Position numbers and translations under genes: made by a program. The notes under the pieces were generated by a model. The model worked only from the letters and a program-made list of their open reading frames with translations, did not search any database and was not told the origin of the DNA. From Agromyces cerinus subsp. cerinus (GTDB taxonomy: Bacteria > Actinomycetota > Actinomycetes > Actinomycetales > Microbacteriaceae), in contig NZ_FSRJ01000001.1 of the NCBI RefSeq assembly GCF_900142065.1, forward strand, positions 310,001 through 374,000: a stretch of 64,000 bases of DNA. The letters are read 5' to 3'. Of this stretch, positions 54,067 through 61,609 are shown piece by piece (within the stretch, counting starts at the first letter, position 1; each line of letters starts with the position of its first letter).

Positions 54067-54216
54067 TCAGGCCGAGGTGTCGTCCTTCTTGATCTCGTTG
54101 CCGTCGGCGTCGTACTCGACCCATTCCTCGTTGATGTCGGGGTCGAGCGACTCGGGGCGGTTGGGGTCGCGGTCGAGGCTCAGCGGCTCTTCGAGCGGGT
54201 CAACGAAATCGGTCAT
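54067..54216 (-). CDS. Small acidic protein of unknown function (49 aa)
   Basis: A 49-residue, strongly acidic protein (TDFVDPLEEPLSLDRDPNRP at the start, EEWVEYDADGNEIKKDD at the end), without membrane helix or Cys. AGGAGG lies 8 to 13 bases before the ATG, a strong ribosome site, which is the main support for this gene. It sits between a terminator and the tRNA gene on the same strand. I do not recognise the family, and it is probably disordered. Confidence 0.7.
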   Translation of the reverse strand: MTDFVDPLEEPLSLDRDPNRPESLDPDINEEWVEYDADGNEIKKDDTSA

Positions 54217-54294
54217 GATGTGTTCCTCCTGAAACGTCTGTGCTTCGACGCTAGCGCGACCGCCGACCCTACGGCAGGATTTCGCGCCATCGCG

Positions 54295-54376
54295 TGCGGA
54301 AGGTGGGACTTGAACCCACACGCCCGAAGGCACAGGAACCTAAATCCTGCGTGTCTGCCGATTTCACCACTCCCGC
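54295..54376 (-). tRNA. tRNA-Leu (UAG)
   Basis: An 82-base cloverleaf: acceptor GCGGGAG with CTTCCGC (one G-T pair), anticodon stem CAGGA/TCCTG with loop TTTAGGT (anticodon TAG), a variable arm GTGCCTTCGGGCGT typical of class II Leu tRNA, and the T-loop GGGTTCAAGTCCC. The discriminator is A, and CCA is not encoded. No integrase or repeat of its 3' end is near. Confidence 0.95.
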
Positions 54377-54391
54377 GAGTGCCCGATCAGT

Positions 54392-55669
54392 CTAGGCGTT
54401 CTGCGGGCGCCGGCTTCGGAGCAGCCAGAGGGCGATCGCGAGCCAAACCGCGCCCATCAGGGCGATCGGCAGGTCGAGGAAGAACTGCATGACGGCGAAC
54501 GCCGGGAGCAGGGTGAGCGCCATCGCGGTCCACGTCGCCGCGGCATCCGGACGCCGGAGGCCCTCGGGGATGGCCGTCGATGCGGTCTCGAACCGCGAGA
54601 GCGGCATCGAGACGAGCAGCACGAGGGCGAGTACGACGACGAACACGAGCAGTCGCGTCGCCCACCAGGCGGGGCTGCCCGGGGCCGGCGACAGGGGCGG
54701 AACGAGCAGGGCGATGCCGGCCACCGCGATGATCACCGGCAGGTGCCAGAGGTAGATCGTCATGGCGCGGGCGCCGAGGAAGAACACGCCCGCCTGCATG
54801 CGCTTGCCTCGCATGAGGGCGGCGAGCGGGCGGTGCACGAGGGTGAGCAGGCTCACCTGGGCGATGCCCAGCAGCGCGAGCGGCACGGTCGGCGGGTTGA
54901 GGTTGACGAGCATGTCGGGGGAGTACCAGCCCGCCGCCACGAGACCGCCGAGCACTGCGAAGGCGAGCACGACGAACCCGAGCAGCTGCCAGGGGCGACG
55001 AGCCCTGAACCATCCGTCGGAGTACCAGAACCCGAGCTGCTGCACGAAGAACCAGACGAAGACGAGGTTCGCGAGCCCGATCTCGTCGATGCCGGTCGCG
55101 ATGCGCGCGGCATCGACCGCCACGGCGCCCGCGAAGAGCACGAGCATGGTTCGGGCGGGTGCGACCTCGTGCAGCCGCACCATCATGGGGGCGAACGACT
55201 GCGCGAGCAGGAACGCGCCGAGGAACCAGAGCGGGCTGCCGACGCCCGTGGCGACCGTGTCGAGCAGTGCGGCATCGACACCGGCGAGGGTCGCGGCGCC
55301 GAGGGCGACCGAGAAGAACAGGAAGAGCGGCAGCGCCGGTCGGGCGAGCCGCAGCACGCGGCCCCGCACGAAGTCGACCTGGTCGCCGCCGCGTCGCTCG
55401 AGGCTGCGCCATGCCGTGAGGGCGGTGAACCCGCCGAGCGCGAAGAACAGGGGCATGATCTGCCCCGCCCAGGTCGCGGCGGCGAACCACGGCTGGGCCT
55501 CGAGCGGGCGCGACGCGATGATCGCCCCGTCGGCTCCGATGCCGACTCCGATCATGAGCAGGTGGATGACCACGACGAGCAGCACGCACGCGACACGGGC
55601 GAGATCGACGACGAGATCGCGCTTCGCGATGGCCGCGCGCGCGACATCCGAGTCGAGTGAAATGCTCAT
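54392..55669 (-). CDS. Acyltransferase 3-like membrane protein
   Basis: A 425-residue protein with ten or more helices. The start has the family pattern DLARVACVLLVVVIHLLMIG with the conserved His, then IMPLFFALGGFTALTAWRSL and RGRVLRLARPALPLF. GARAMTIYLWHLPVII near residue 305 is typical of acyltransferase 3 proteins. It probably acylates a surface glycan or lipid; its substrate is unknown. GGAGGCAGC precedes the ATG. It is divergent from the tad ATPase gene, with the 17-bp shared box in between. Confidence 0.82.
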   Translation of the reverse strand: MSISLDSDVARAAIAKRDLVVDLARVACVLLVVVIHLLMIGVGIGADGAIIASRPLEAQPWFAAATWAGQIMPLFFALGGFTALTAWRSLERRGGDQVDFVRGRVLRLARPALPLFLFFSVALGAATLAGVDAALLDTVATGVGSPLWFLGAFLLAQSFAPMMVRLHEVAPARTMLVLFAGAVAVDAARIATGIDEIGLANLVFVWFFVQQLGFWYSDGWFRARRPWQLLGFVVLAFAVLGGLVAAGWYSPDMLVNLNPPTVPLALLGIAQVSLLTLVHRPLAALMRGKRMQAGVFFLGARAMTIYLWHLPVIIAVAGIALLVPPLSPAPGSPAWWATRLLVFVVVLALVLLVSMPLSRFETASTAIPEGLRRPDAAATWTAMALTLLPAFAVMQFFLDLPIALMGAVWLAIALWLLRSRRPQNA

Positions 55670-55761
55670 GCTGCCTCCGCTTCGAGTGAGCCGATTCTAC
55701 TGACGGGCCGGCGGCCCGTGGACGCGCCGGCGCTGCGCCCAGCAGCGGTGCGCACGCCGGC

Positions 55762-55778
55762 TTGTGGATAACTTCGGG
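55762..55778 (-). promoter_or_regulatory. Shared 17-bp box with DnaA-box 9-mer, copy 3
   Basis: Plus strand TTGTGGATAACTTCGGG is identical to 44901-44917. It lies 33 bases before the chosen tad ATPase start. An in-frame GTG inside the box (55764) is therefore unlikely to be the start codon. Confidence 0.65.
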
Positions 55779-55811
55779 GCGAGGCATCCGCTGCATCGCA
55801 TGATGGTGCGC

Positions 55812-57044
55812 ATGACCGATCCCGTGCGCACCATCGCCGACCGGGTGCGCACGCGAGTGCTGCGCGACGGCGTCGATCTCGCGCGCGACGACTCGGCGGC
55901 GGCCCGGTACACGCATGAAGAGGTGCGGCGCTACAGCGAGCGTGCGCTCTCGGGGGCGCATGCCCAGCTCGGCGACGAGCTCGGCACGACGCGTGAGGTC
56001 CTGGCTTCGATCACCGGGTACGGGCCGCTGCAGCCGTTCTTCGAAGACCCGGCGGTCGAGGAGATCTGGATCAACGCACCGACGAAGGTGTTCGTCGCGC
56101 GACACGGCGTCGCGGAGCTCACGACCGTCGTGCTGTCGGATCGCGAGGTGCGAGAGCTCGTCGAGCGGATGCTGCAGCACTCGGGTCGACGCGTCGACCT
56201 CTCGTCGCCGTTCGTCGATGCCACCCTGCCCGACGGTTCGCGACTGCACGTGGCGATTCCCGATGTGGCTCGGGCGCACTGGTCGGTCAACATCCGCAAG
56301 TTCCAACGCCGCATCAAGTCGCTCGCCGCGCTCGTCGAACTCGGTTCGCTCACGCCGCACGCCTCCGAATTCCTGCGAATGAGCGTGCTCGCCGGGGCCA
56401 ACATCCTCGTGTCGGGCGCCACCCACACCGGCAAGACGACGATGTTGAATGCGCTCATCTCGGGCGCACGCTCGGGCGATCGCGTGGTCACGGTCGAGGA
56501 GACCTTCGAACTCGACCTCGACGTGCGCGACCTGGTCGCCCTGCAGTGCCGTCAGCCGAGCCTCGAGGGCACCGGAGAGATCACCTTGCGACGCCTCATC
56601 AAGGAGGCGCTCCGTATGCGGCCCGACCGCCTCATCGTCGGCGAGGTGCGCGAGGCGGAGAGCCTCGACCTGCTCATCGCCCTCAACTCGGGGCTTCCCG
56701 GCATGTGCACGATCCATGCCAATTCGGCGCGCGACGCACTCGCGAAGCTGTGCACCCTGCCACTGCTCGCGGGTCGCAACATCGACTCCGCGTTCGTCGT
56801 GCCCACGGTCGCCAGCTGCATCGATCTCGTCGTGCACCTTGCGATCGATCGCCACGGTCACCGACGCGTTGCCGAGATCGCGGCACCGACAGGTGGATGC
56901 ACCGGGGCATCCGTCGACGCCGAGGCGCTCTTCGTCACCCGCGACGGCGCACTGGTCTCGACGGGCGCAGCTCCGCGACGACTCGAGAAGTACCGGGCCG
57001 CGGGCCTCGACCCCGACATCGTGCTCGCGGCGGCGGCACGATGA
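55812..57044 (+). CDS. tadA: Tad/Flp pilus secretion ATPase (TadA/CpaF)
   Basis: A 410-residue type II/IV secretion ATPase. The N-terminal region is at about 1-110 ([20 protein letters not shown]). The ATPase core has Walker [31 protein letters not shown], the His-box region and Walker [19 protein letters not shown], and [16 protein letters not shown]. It powers pilin assembly at the membrane. The start is uncertain: ATGs at 55800, 55803 and 55812 are in frame, and CATGAT seven bases before 55812 would fit a leaderless start. The 4-bp overlap with tadB shows an operon. Confidence 0.92.
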   Translation: MTDPVRTIADRVRTRVLRDGVDLARDDSAAARYTHEEVRRYSERALSGAHAQLGDELGTTREVLASITGYGPLQPFFEDPAVEEIWINAPTKVFVARHGVAELTTVVLSDREVRELVERMLQHSGRRVDLSSPFVDATLPDGSRLHVAIPDVARAHWSVNIRKFQRRIKSLAALVELGSLTPHASEFLRMSVLAGANILVSGATHTGKTTMLNALISGARSGDRVVTVEETFELDLDVRDLVALQCRQPSLEGTGEITLRRLIKEALRMRPDRLIVGEVREAESLDLLIALNSGLPGMCTIHANSARDALAKLCTLPLLAGRNIDSAFVVPTVASCIDLVVHLAIDRHGHRRVAEIAAPTGGCTGASVDAEALFVTRDGALVSTGAAPRRLEKYRAAGLDPDIVLAAAAR

Positions 57045-57907
57045 GCAGCGCACTCGTCTTCGGCGCCCTGCTCGGGCTCGGCGTGCTGCTCGCCCTCTCG
57101 CCGCTCCTCTGGCCGGCGAAGGCCGAGCCCGGCCGCGGCCGCGCGACATCGAGTCGAGTTGCCGATGAACTCGCGCTCGCGGGTCTCGCCGGCGTGCCGA
57201 TCGCGGTGATCGTGATCGTCGCGGCGCTCCTCGCGCTCCTCGCCGGCGCCATCGCCCACGCGGTCTTCCTCGTGCCCGTGCTCACGATCGTGGCGACCGC
57301 GCTGGGTGCTGCACTCGTGCCGCTCGTCATCCGGGCCCGAGCCACCCGCCGGCGCGCATCCAATCGTGCGGTCTGGCCCGACGTGGTCGACCATCTCGTG
57401 TCGTCCGTGCGCGCCGGCATGTCGTTGCCCGACAGCATCGGTGCGCTGGCCGAGCTCGGACCGTCGTCGACGAGGGCCGCATTCGCGGTGTTCGACGACG
57501 AGTACCGACGCACGGGCAACTTCGGCGCGTGTCTCGACCGATTGAAGGGCACGCTGGCCGATCCCGTCGCCGACCGCATCCTCGAGACGTTGCGCATGGC
57601 GAGGGAGGTCGGTGGCAGCGACGTGACCGCGGTGCTGCGCGGGCTCTCGGGATACCTGCGTGAAGACGCGGCGCTTCGTGCAGAGGTCGTCGCGCGACAG
57701 TCGTGGATCCGAAACGCCGCTCGCCTCGGCGTCGCGGCGCCATGGCTGTTGCTCGTGGTCCTGGCATCCCGCCCTGAGGCCATCGTGGCCTACGACTCCG
57801 CTGCCGGTGCCGCGCTGATCATCGCCGGCGTCGTGGTGACGATCGTGGCCTATCAGGCGATGGTCGCGCTGGGCCGCCTTCCCGAGGAGCGCCGATGGTT
57901 CCACTGA
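57041..57907 (+). CDS. tadB: Tad pilus inner membrane platform protein TadB
   Basis: 288 residues of the type II secretion F (T2SSF) family. N-terminal helices span residues 3-22 and 45-95 (two segments), the cytoplasmic four-helix bundle lies at about 115-225 with DVVDHLVSSVRAGMSLPDSI and REVGGSDVTAVLRGLSGYLR, then two C-terminal helices. It forms, with TadC, the platform on which TadA acts. It overlaps tadA by 4 bp (ATGA) and tadC by 13 bp. Length is typical. Confidence 0.88.
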   Translation: MSSALVFGALLGLGVLLALSPLLWPAKAEPGRGRATSSRVADELALAGLAGVPIAVIVIVAALLALLAGAIAHAVFLVPVLTIVATALGAALVPLVIRARATRRRASNRAVWPDVVDHLVSSVRAGMSLPDSIGALAELGPSSTRAAFAVFDDEYRRTGNFGACLDRLKGTLADPVADRILETLRMAREVGGSDVTAVLRGLSGYLREDAALRAEVVARQSWIRNAARLGVAAPWLLLVVLASRPEAIVAYDSAAGAALIIAGVVVTIVAYQAMVALGRLPEERRWFH

Positions 57908-58848
57908 ACAGCGTGCCGGCGCTGGGCCTGTTGTGCGGCGCGGTGCTCGGGCTCGGACTCTGGCTCGTCGTGTCGACAGTGCCGCGCATCGGCCGCCCGA
58001 AGCTCATCGAACGCGTCGCTCCGTACGTCGCCGACATCTCGGGCGAAGCTCGCTCGTTGCTCGCGCATCGCCCGGCCGATCCGACACCGGTGCTCGGCCT
58101 CTTCACGAGACCGATCATCCGCGCCGTGCGCACCATCGCCTCCGAGTGGCTCGGCGGAGCCGACACGATCGCACGACGCCTGCGTCAGGCCGGGTCGACG
58201 GCATCGGTCGAGCGGTTCCGGGGCGAGCAACTCGCCTGGGGCGCCGGTGCTTTCGCGATCGGCGCGACGATGGCGATCCTCGCGCCGTCGTTCAGCGCAC
58301 TCCCCGTGATCGCGCGCATCGCCATGCCGTTCCTCGCCGCGGCGCTCGGCGTCATCGTGCGCGACTGGGTGCTGCAGCGTGCCGCTCGCCGCCGACTCGC
58401 GCGCATCTCGGCCGAGCTGCCCACGGTGCTGGAGTTCCTCACGCTGAGCCTCACCGCCGGCGAGGGCATGCTTGACGCGATCCGCCGCGTCGCGCGTCTC
58501 GGCAACGGGGCCGGCGTGCTGCCGACGGAGTTCGCGGCGACCGTCGCCTCCGTCGGCACCGGCGTGCCGCTCGGGCAAGCGCTCGTCCGACTCCGCGACG
58601 ACCTCGACCACCCCGCGCTGTCGCGAGCGCTCGATCAGGTGCTCGGCGCACTCGAGCGAGGCGCCCCGCTGTCTTCCGTCCTCCGGTCTCAGGCCGGCGA
58701 CGCGCGGGAAGAGGCCAAGCGGACGATCATCGAGCAGGCCGGCCGCAAGGAGGTCGCGATGCTCGTGCCGCTCATCTTCCTGATCCTTCCGGTGACGATC
58801 GCCTTCGCCCTGTTCCCCGGATACCTCGTGCTCCAGGCGGGCTTCTGA
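57895..58848 (+). CDS. tadC: Tad pilus inner membrane platform protein TadC
   Basis: A 317-residue T2SSF protein: an N-terminal helix, two helices near residues 110-160, then the F-domain bundle with SAELPTVLEFLTLSLTAGEG, PLGQALVRLRDDLDHPALSR and KRTIIEQAGRKEVAMLVPLI, and a final helix. It is the second platform subunit. It starts within the end of tadB. The stop is followed in TGATG fashion by an ATG (58848) that opens a frame reaching into tadE, but the part over flp does not look like protein. Confidence 0.88.
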   Translation: MVPLNSVPALGLLCGAVLGLGLWLVVSTVPRIGRPKLIERVAPYVADISGEARSLLAHRPADPTPVLGLFTRPIIRAVRTIASEWLGGADTIARRLRQAGSTASVERFRGEQLAWGAGAFAIGATMAILAPSFSALPVIARIAMPFLAAALGVIVRDWVLQRAARRRLARISAELPTVLEFLTLSLTAGEGMLDAIRRVARLGNGAGVLPTEFAATVASVGTGVPLGQALVRLRDDLDHPALSRALDQVLGALERGAPLSSVLRSQAGDAREEAKRTIIEQAGRKEVAMLVPLIFLILPVTIAFALFPGYLVLQAGF

Positions 58849-58902
58849 TGGCTCGCGACCGCACCGACTGCACGGCTCCGTGCTCCGACGAAAGGAATAC
58901 AC

Positions 58903-59070
58903 ATGCGCGACCTGGTGAAGCGGCGGTTCGAGGACGAACGCGGCGACGTGCCCGGCTGGGTGCTGATCACGCTCATGACGGCAGGGCTGGTGATCGTGAT
59001 CTGGGGCCTCGCCGGTCCGGCGCTGTCCGGCGTGTTCGATCAGGCGATCAGCCGAGTGCTCGGCGTCTGA
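58903..59070 (+). CDS. flp: Flp-type pilin
   Basis: A 55-residue pilin. A charged leader of about 14 residues ending in DERG is followed by a hydrophobic helix (WVLITLMTAGLVIVIWGLAG) and a short amphipathic end. The processing glycine would be Gly14, cut before Asp15. The glutamate at +5 that most Flp pilins carry is absent (DVPGW follows). This resembles other actinobacterial tad pilins. GAAAGGAA lies before the ATG. The TGA overlaps the apparent CTG start of tadE. A prepilin peptidase is not in the window. Confidence 0.8.
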   Translation: MRDLVKRRFEDERGDVPGWVLITLMTAGLVIVIWGLAGPALSGVFDQAISRVLGV

Positions 59071-59474
59071 ACGGACGAACACTGCTCGGTCTCCTCGCGC
59101 GAGAGGAACGCGGTTCGGCCGTCGCGGAGTTCACGCTCGTCGGCGTCCTGCTGACCGTGCTCGCACTGGCCGTCGTGCAGCTCGCACTCGCGCTCCACGT
59201 GCGCAACACGGTGCTCGATGCCGCGGCGGAGGGCGCACGCCATGCCGCGCTCGCAGGATCGAGCGAGGAGGCGGGCATCGCGCGCACACGCGAGCTCATC
59301 GGCGTCGCCGTCTCGCCCGACTACGCCGATGACGTCGAAGCCGGCACCAGCACCGTCGACGGAATCGCCATGGTGTCGGTGACCGTGCGGGCACCGCTGC
59401 CCGTGGTCGGGCTCCTCGGCCTCGATCGGGTGCTGGAGGTGACCGGGCATGCTGCGCTCGAGACTCTCGAGTGA
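59067..59474 (+). CDS. tadE: TadE-like minor pilin, apparent CTG start
   Basis: A 135-residue pseudopilin: leader (M)NGRTLLGLLAREERG, cleavage before SAVAEFTLVG with Glu at +5, a hydrophobic helix to about residue 40, then an exported domain. No ATG, GTG or TTG in this frame lies between 58848 and the core helix except those that would remove the leader. The only start giving a normal TadE leader is CTG at 59067, which overlaps the flp stop as CTGA, exactly like the ATGA couplings elsewhere in this operon. The alternative, ATG at 58848, would give a 73-residue Arg-rich extension read out of frame through flp. Confidence 0.75.
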   Translation: MNGRTLLGLLAREERGSAVAEFTLVGVLLTVLALAVVQLALALHVRNTVLDAAAEGARHAALAGSSEEAGIARTRELIGVAVSPDYADDVEAGTSTVDGIAMVSVTVRAPLPVVGLLGLDRVLEVTGHAALETLE

Positions 59475-59901
59475 CGAGGGCTCGGCCTCGCTCGAGTTCC
59501 TGACGGTCGGCATGATCCTGCTCGTGCCGCTCGTCTATCTCGTGATCGCGATGGCGGCGATCCAGGGCGGCGCCCTGGCCGTCGAGGGGGCAGCCCGCCA
59601 GGCCGCGAGGGTCGCCGTGCAGGCGGTCGATGCGGGGGCAGCGGATGCCGCGGTGCAGCGTGCCGTATTCGTCGCCCTCGATGACTACGGGATCGACGTC
59701 GACGCGGCATCCGTCTCGGTGTCGTGCGCGCCGTCAGGCGACTGTCTCGCTCCCGGTGAACGTGTGCGGGTGTCGGTCACCGCGAGCGTGACCCTGCCGC
59801 TCGTTCCCGACGTGCTCGCGCTCCATCAGGCGGCGAGCGTGCCGCTCGAAGCGAGCGCGACGCAGACGGTCTCGCGCTTCGGCGCCGGGAGCGGCCCGTG
59901 A
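59449..59901 (+). CDS. TadE/TadF-like minor pilin
   Basis: 150 residues. The leader MLRSRLSSDEG is followed by SASLEFLTVGMILLVPLVYL, a class III prepilin-type site with Glu at +5 and a long helix, then an exported domain with two Cys (SVSCAPSGDCLAPG) likely forming a disulfide. It overlaps tadE by 26 bp and the next gene by one base. Minor pilins of this kind initiate or tip the Flp pilus. The exact TadE versus TadF label cannot be settled by reading. Confidence 0.82.
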   Translation: MLRSRLSSDEGSASLEFLTVGMILLVPLVYLVIAMAAIQGGALAVEGAARQAARVAVQAVDAGAADAAVQRAVFVALDDYGIDVDAASVSVSCAPSGDCLAPGERVRVSVTASVTLPLVPDVLALHQAASVPLEASATQTVSRFGAGSGP

Positions 59902-60380
59902 TGCGCCGCAGTCGCTCGTGCCACGCAGACGTCGACTCCGACGTCGACTGCGACCGAGACCGCGACGAGCAGGGCTCGACCCTGCTGCTGACGATCTTCT
60001 ACTGCGTGCTCGGGCTCTCGCTCATCATGGTCGTCGTGTCCGCGACCTCGCTCTACCTGGAACGAAAGCGACTCTTCACTCTCGCCGACGGCACCGCGCT
60101 CGCCGCGGCCGAGGCCTGGAGTCTCGACGACGTGCAGGTCGAGGGCGACCACCTCTCGCTCGAGCTCGACGACGCCGAGGTCGGTGATGCAGCGACCTCC
60201 TACCTCGCCGACGCGGTGCACGAGTTGCACGACGTCGAACTCGTGCGCGCGACATCCGCCGATGGTCAGAGCGCCACGGTCACCATGCGCGCGGTCTGGT
60301 ACGCACCCATCCACACCGAGTTGCTGCCGGTCTCGGTGCCGATCGAGGTGACGGCGACGGCGCGTTCTGTGTTCCACTAG
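59901..60380 (+). CDS. TadG-like pilus protein (short form)
   Basis: 159 residues. An Asp/Arg-rich start (DVDSDVDCDRDRDEQG) is followed by STLLLTIFYCVLGLSLIMVV, a TadG_N-type helix, then LERKRLFTLADGTALAAAEA, the typical sequence after the helix in Flp-assembly TadG/Rv3654c-like proteins, and an exported beta-rich domain. It lacks the von Willebrand domain of full TadG. ATG at 59901 is chosen; a GTG three bases earlier, overlapping the previous stop, is equally possible. Confidence 0.75.
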   Translation: MRRSRSCHADVDSDVDCDRDRDEQGSTLLLTIFYCVLGLSLIMVVVSATSLYLERKRLFTLADGTALAAAEAWSLDDVQVEGDHLSLELDDAEVGDAATSYLADAVHELHDVELVRATSADGQSATVTMRAVWYAPIHTELLPVSVPIEVTATARSVFH

Positions 60381-60403
60381 GCGTGAGCAGCGAGAGGGTG
60401 AGG

Positions 60404-60790
60404 ATGCGACGGATCAACGGTGAACGGTTCGGTCGGTGGAGCCTGCGCCTCGATGCCGCGTACTGCGCCGTGCTCGGAGCGGCCGTGGCGCTGGGTGCCG
60501 GGTGGATCGCCCAGGGGGTCGCGCTGCCCACGCTGGTGATCGCTGCGGCAGGCGTCGCGGTGGTGGTCTGGGCCGGCGGCGTGCTGTGGATGCTCTCCCG
60601 ATTGCCCCTGCGACGAGCGCTCGGCCTGGTCGGGATCGCCAACGTGCTCGCCTCACTCGCGGTCGGCCTCGTCTCGGCAGCTGCGGCATCCGTGCTGATC
60701 GTCGTCGCAGTGCTGGCCGTCTCCATCGACATCGCGCTGTTCGCCACGAGCCAAGCCATCGCGTTGCGCGCGCTCCCGGCACGAGGCTGA
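60404..60790 (+). CDS. Four-helix membrane protein of unknown function
   Basis: 128 residues from the ATG at 60404, which follows GAGAGGGTGAGG; a GTG 21 bases upstream has no site. Four hydrophobic segments fill nearly the whole chain (AAYCAVLGAAVALGAGWIAQ through VLIVVAVLAVSIDIALF). No family motif is recognised. It lies 23 bp after the TadG-like gene on the same strand, so it may be the last member of the pilus operon, but nothing in the protein links it to pili. Confidence 0.7.
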   Translation: MRRINGERFGRWSLRLDAAYCAVLGAAVALGAGWIAQGVALPTLVIAAAGVAVVVWAGGVLWMLSRLPLRRALGLVGIANVLASLAVGLVSAAAASVLIVVAVLAVSIDIALFATSQAIALRALPARG

Positions 60791-60854
60791 CACTCCGGTC
60801 ACGTTGTCGCCCCATGAGTTCCGCCGAACCGGCGGCGTGCGATTGACTGGAGGC

Positions 60855-61253
60855 ATGACCGTCGAGATCTCAGACCACTTCGCCCGCATCCTCTCCGCGC
60901 CCGTGTTCGCGCACCTCGGCACCGTGCGGCCGAACGGCGAGGTGCAGGTGAACCCCATGTGGTTCGAGTTCGACCCCGAGACGCAGACGATCCGCTTCAC
61001 GCACACCTCGAAGCGCGCGAAGTTCAAGAACCTCCAGGCCGACCCGCGCATGACGCTCGAGATGACCGACCCCGAGAACCCGCTCAAGTACGTCGAGGTG
61101 CGCGGCCGACTCGTCGAGGCGCTGCCCGACCCCGAGGGCGCGATGTACGTGCGGCTCGGCAAGCGCTACGGCAACCCGAACGAGCAGGCGCCGGCCGACA
61201 AGGCCGACCGGGTCATCCTCGTCATGGCGATCGAGAAGGTCAACGGGCGATGA
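60855..61253 (+). CDS. PPOX-class (F420/FMN-type) oxidoreductase
   Basis: A 132-residue split-barrel protein: AHLGTVRPNGEVQVNPMWFE is the conserved opening of PPOX-class F420-dependent enzymes, followed by IRFTHTSKRAKFKNLQADPR and LKYVEVRGRLVEALPDPEGA. The cofactor could be F420 or FMN; the compact size and TSKRAKFKNL pattern favour the F420 group. The substrate is unknown. ACTGGAGGC precedes the ATG. The stop overlaps the next start (ATGA). Confidence 0.87.
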   Translation: MTVEISDHFARILSAPVFAHLGTVRPNGEVQVNPMWFEFDPETQTIRFTHTSKRAKFKNLQADPRMTLEMTDPENPLKYVEVRGRLVEALPDPEGAMYVRLGKRYGNPNEQAPADKADRVILVMAIEKVNGR

Positions 61254-61552
61254 CCTGGGGTTCGGGCCGCGGTGCCGGCAGCGGGTCGGGGCGGGCCGAC
61301 GGTCGTCGCTACGCCTGGATCGCGATCATCGCGGTCGTGCTCGCCGCGCTCGCGCTGCTGACCCCGGCGCTCGCCTCGCTGCCGTTGTCGGCGCTCGCCG
61401 TGGTGCTCGGGCTCCGCGGCCGGCGCGAGGTGAAGAACGACCCGACGCTGGTGGCCGGCTGGCTGTGGATCGGCGCCGTGGCCGTCGGCGGCTTCGTGTT
61501 CCTGTTCCAGCTGATCCTCGTCGTGCTCTCGTACGGCACGCCCACGGGCTGA
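61250..61552 (+). CDS. Small two-to-three-helix membrane protein
   Basis: A 100-residue protein: a Gly/Ser/Arg-rich start, then WIAIIAVVLAALALLTPALA, a second helix SALAVVLGLRGRREVKND, and a third near the end (VAVGGFVFLFQLILVVLSYG). The helix-loop LGLRGRREVKND resembles DUF4190-type proteins. It is co-translated with the PPOX gene through a 4-bp overlap. Function unknown. Confidence 0.75.
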   Translation: MTWGSGRGAGSGSGRADGRRYAWIAIIAVVLAALALLTPALASLPLSALAVVLGLRGRREVKNDPTLVAGWLWIGAVAVGGFVFLFQLILVVLSYGTPTG

Positions 61553-61609
61553 GGCCGGAGCCCCACCCCACAGCACGAGGAAACTCCAGCCATCAGCTGA
61601 GTCGGCCCC

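Noticed and set aside
54295..54376. tRNA-Leu as an integration site for a mobile element
   Set aside because: No integrase, no duplicated tRNA 3' end and no composition change beside it.
55764..55799. GTG start for tadA at 55764
   Set aside because: The codon lies inside the shared 17-bp regulatory box, and the extra residues (about 12) show no conservation signal; a start at 55800-55812 is more likely.
58848..59066. In-frame 5' extension of tadE starting at the ATG that overlaps the tadC stop
   Set aside because: The 73 extra residues are Arg/Asp-rich, run over flp in another frame, and would place the prepilin leader deep inside the protein.
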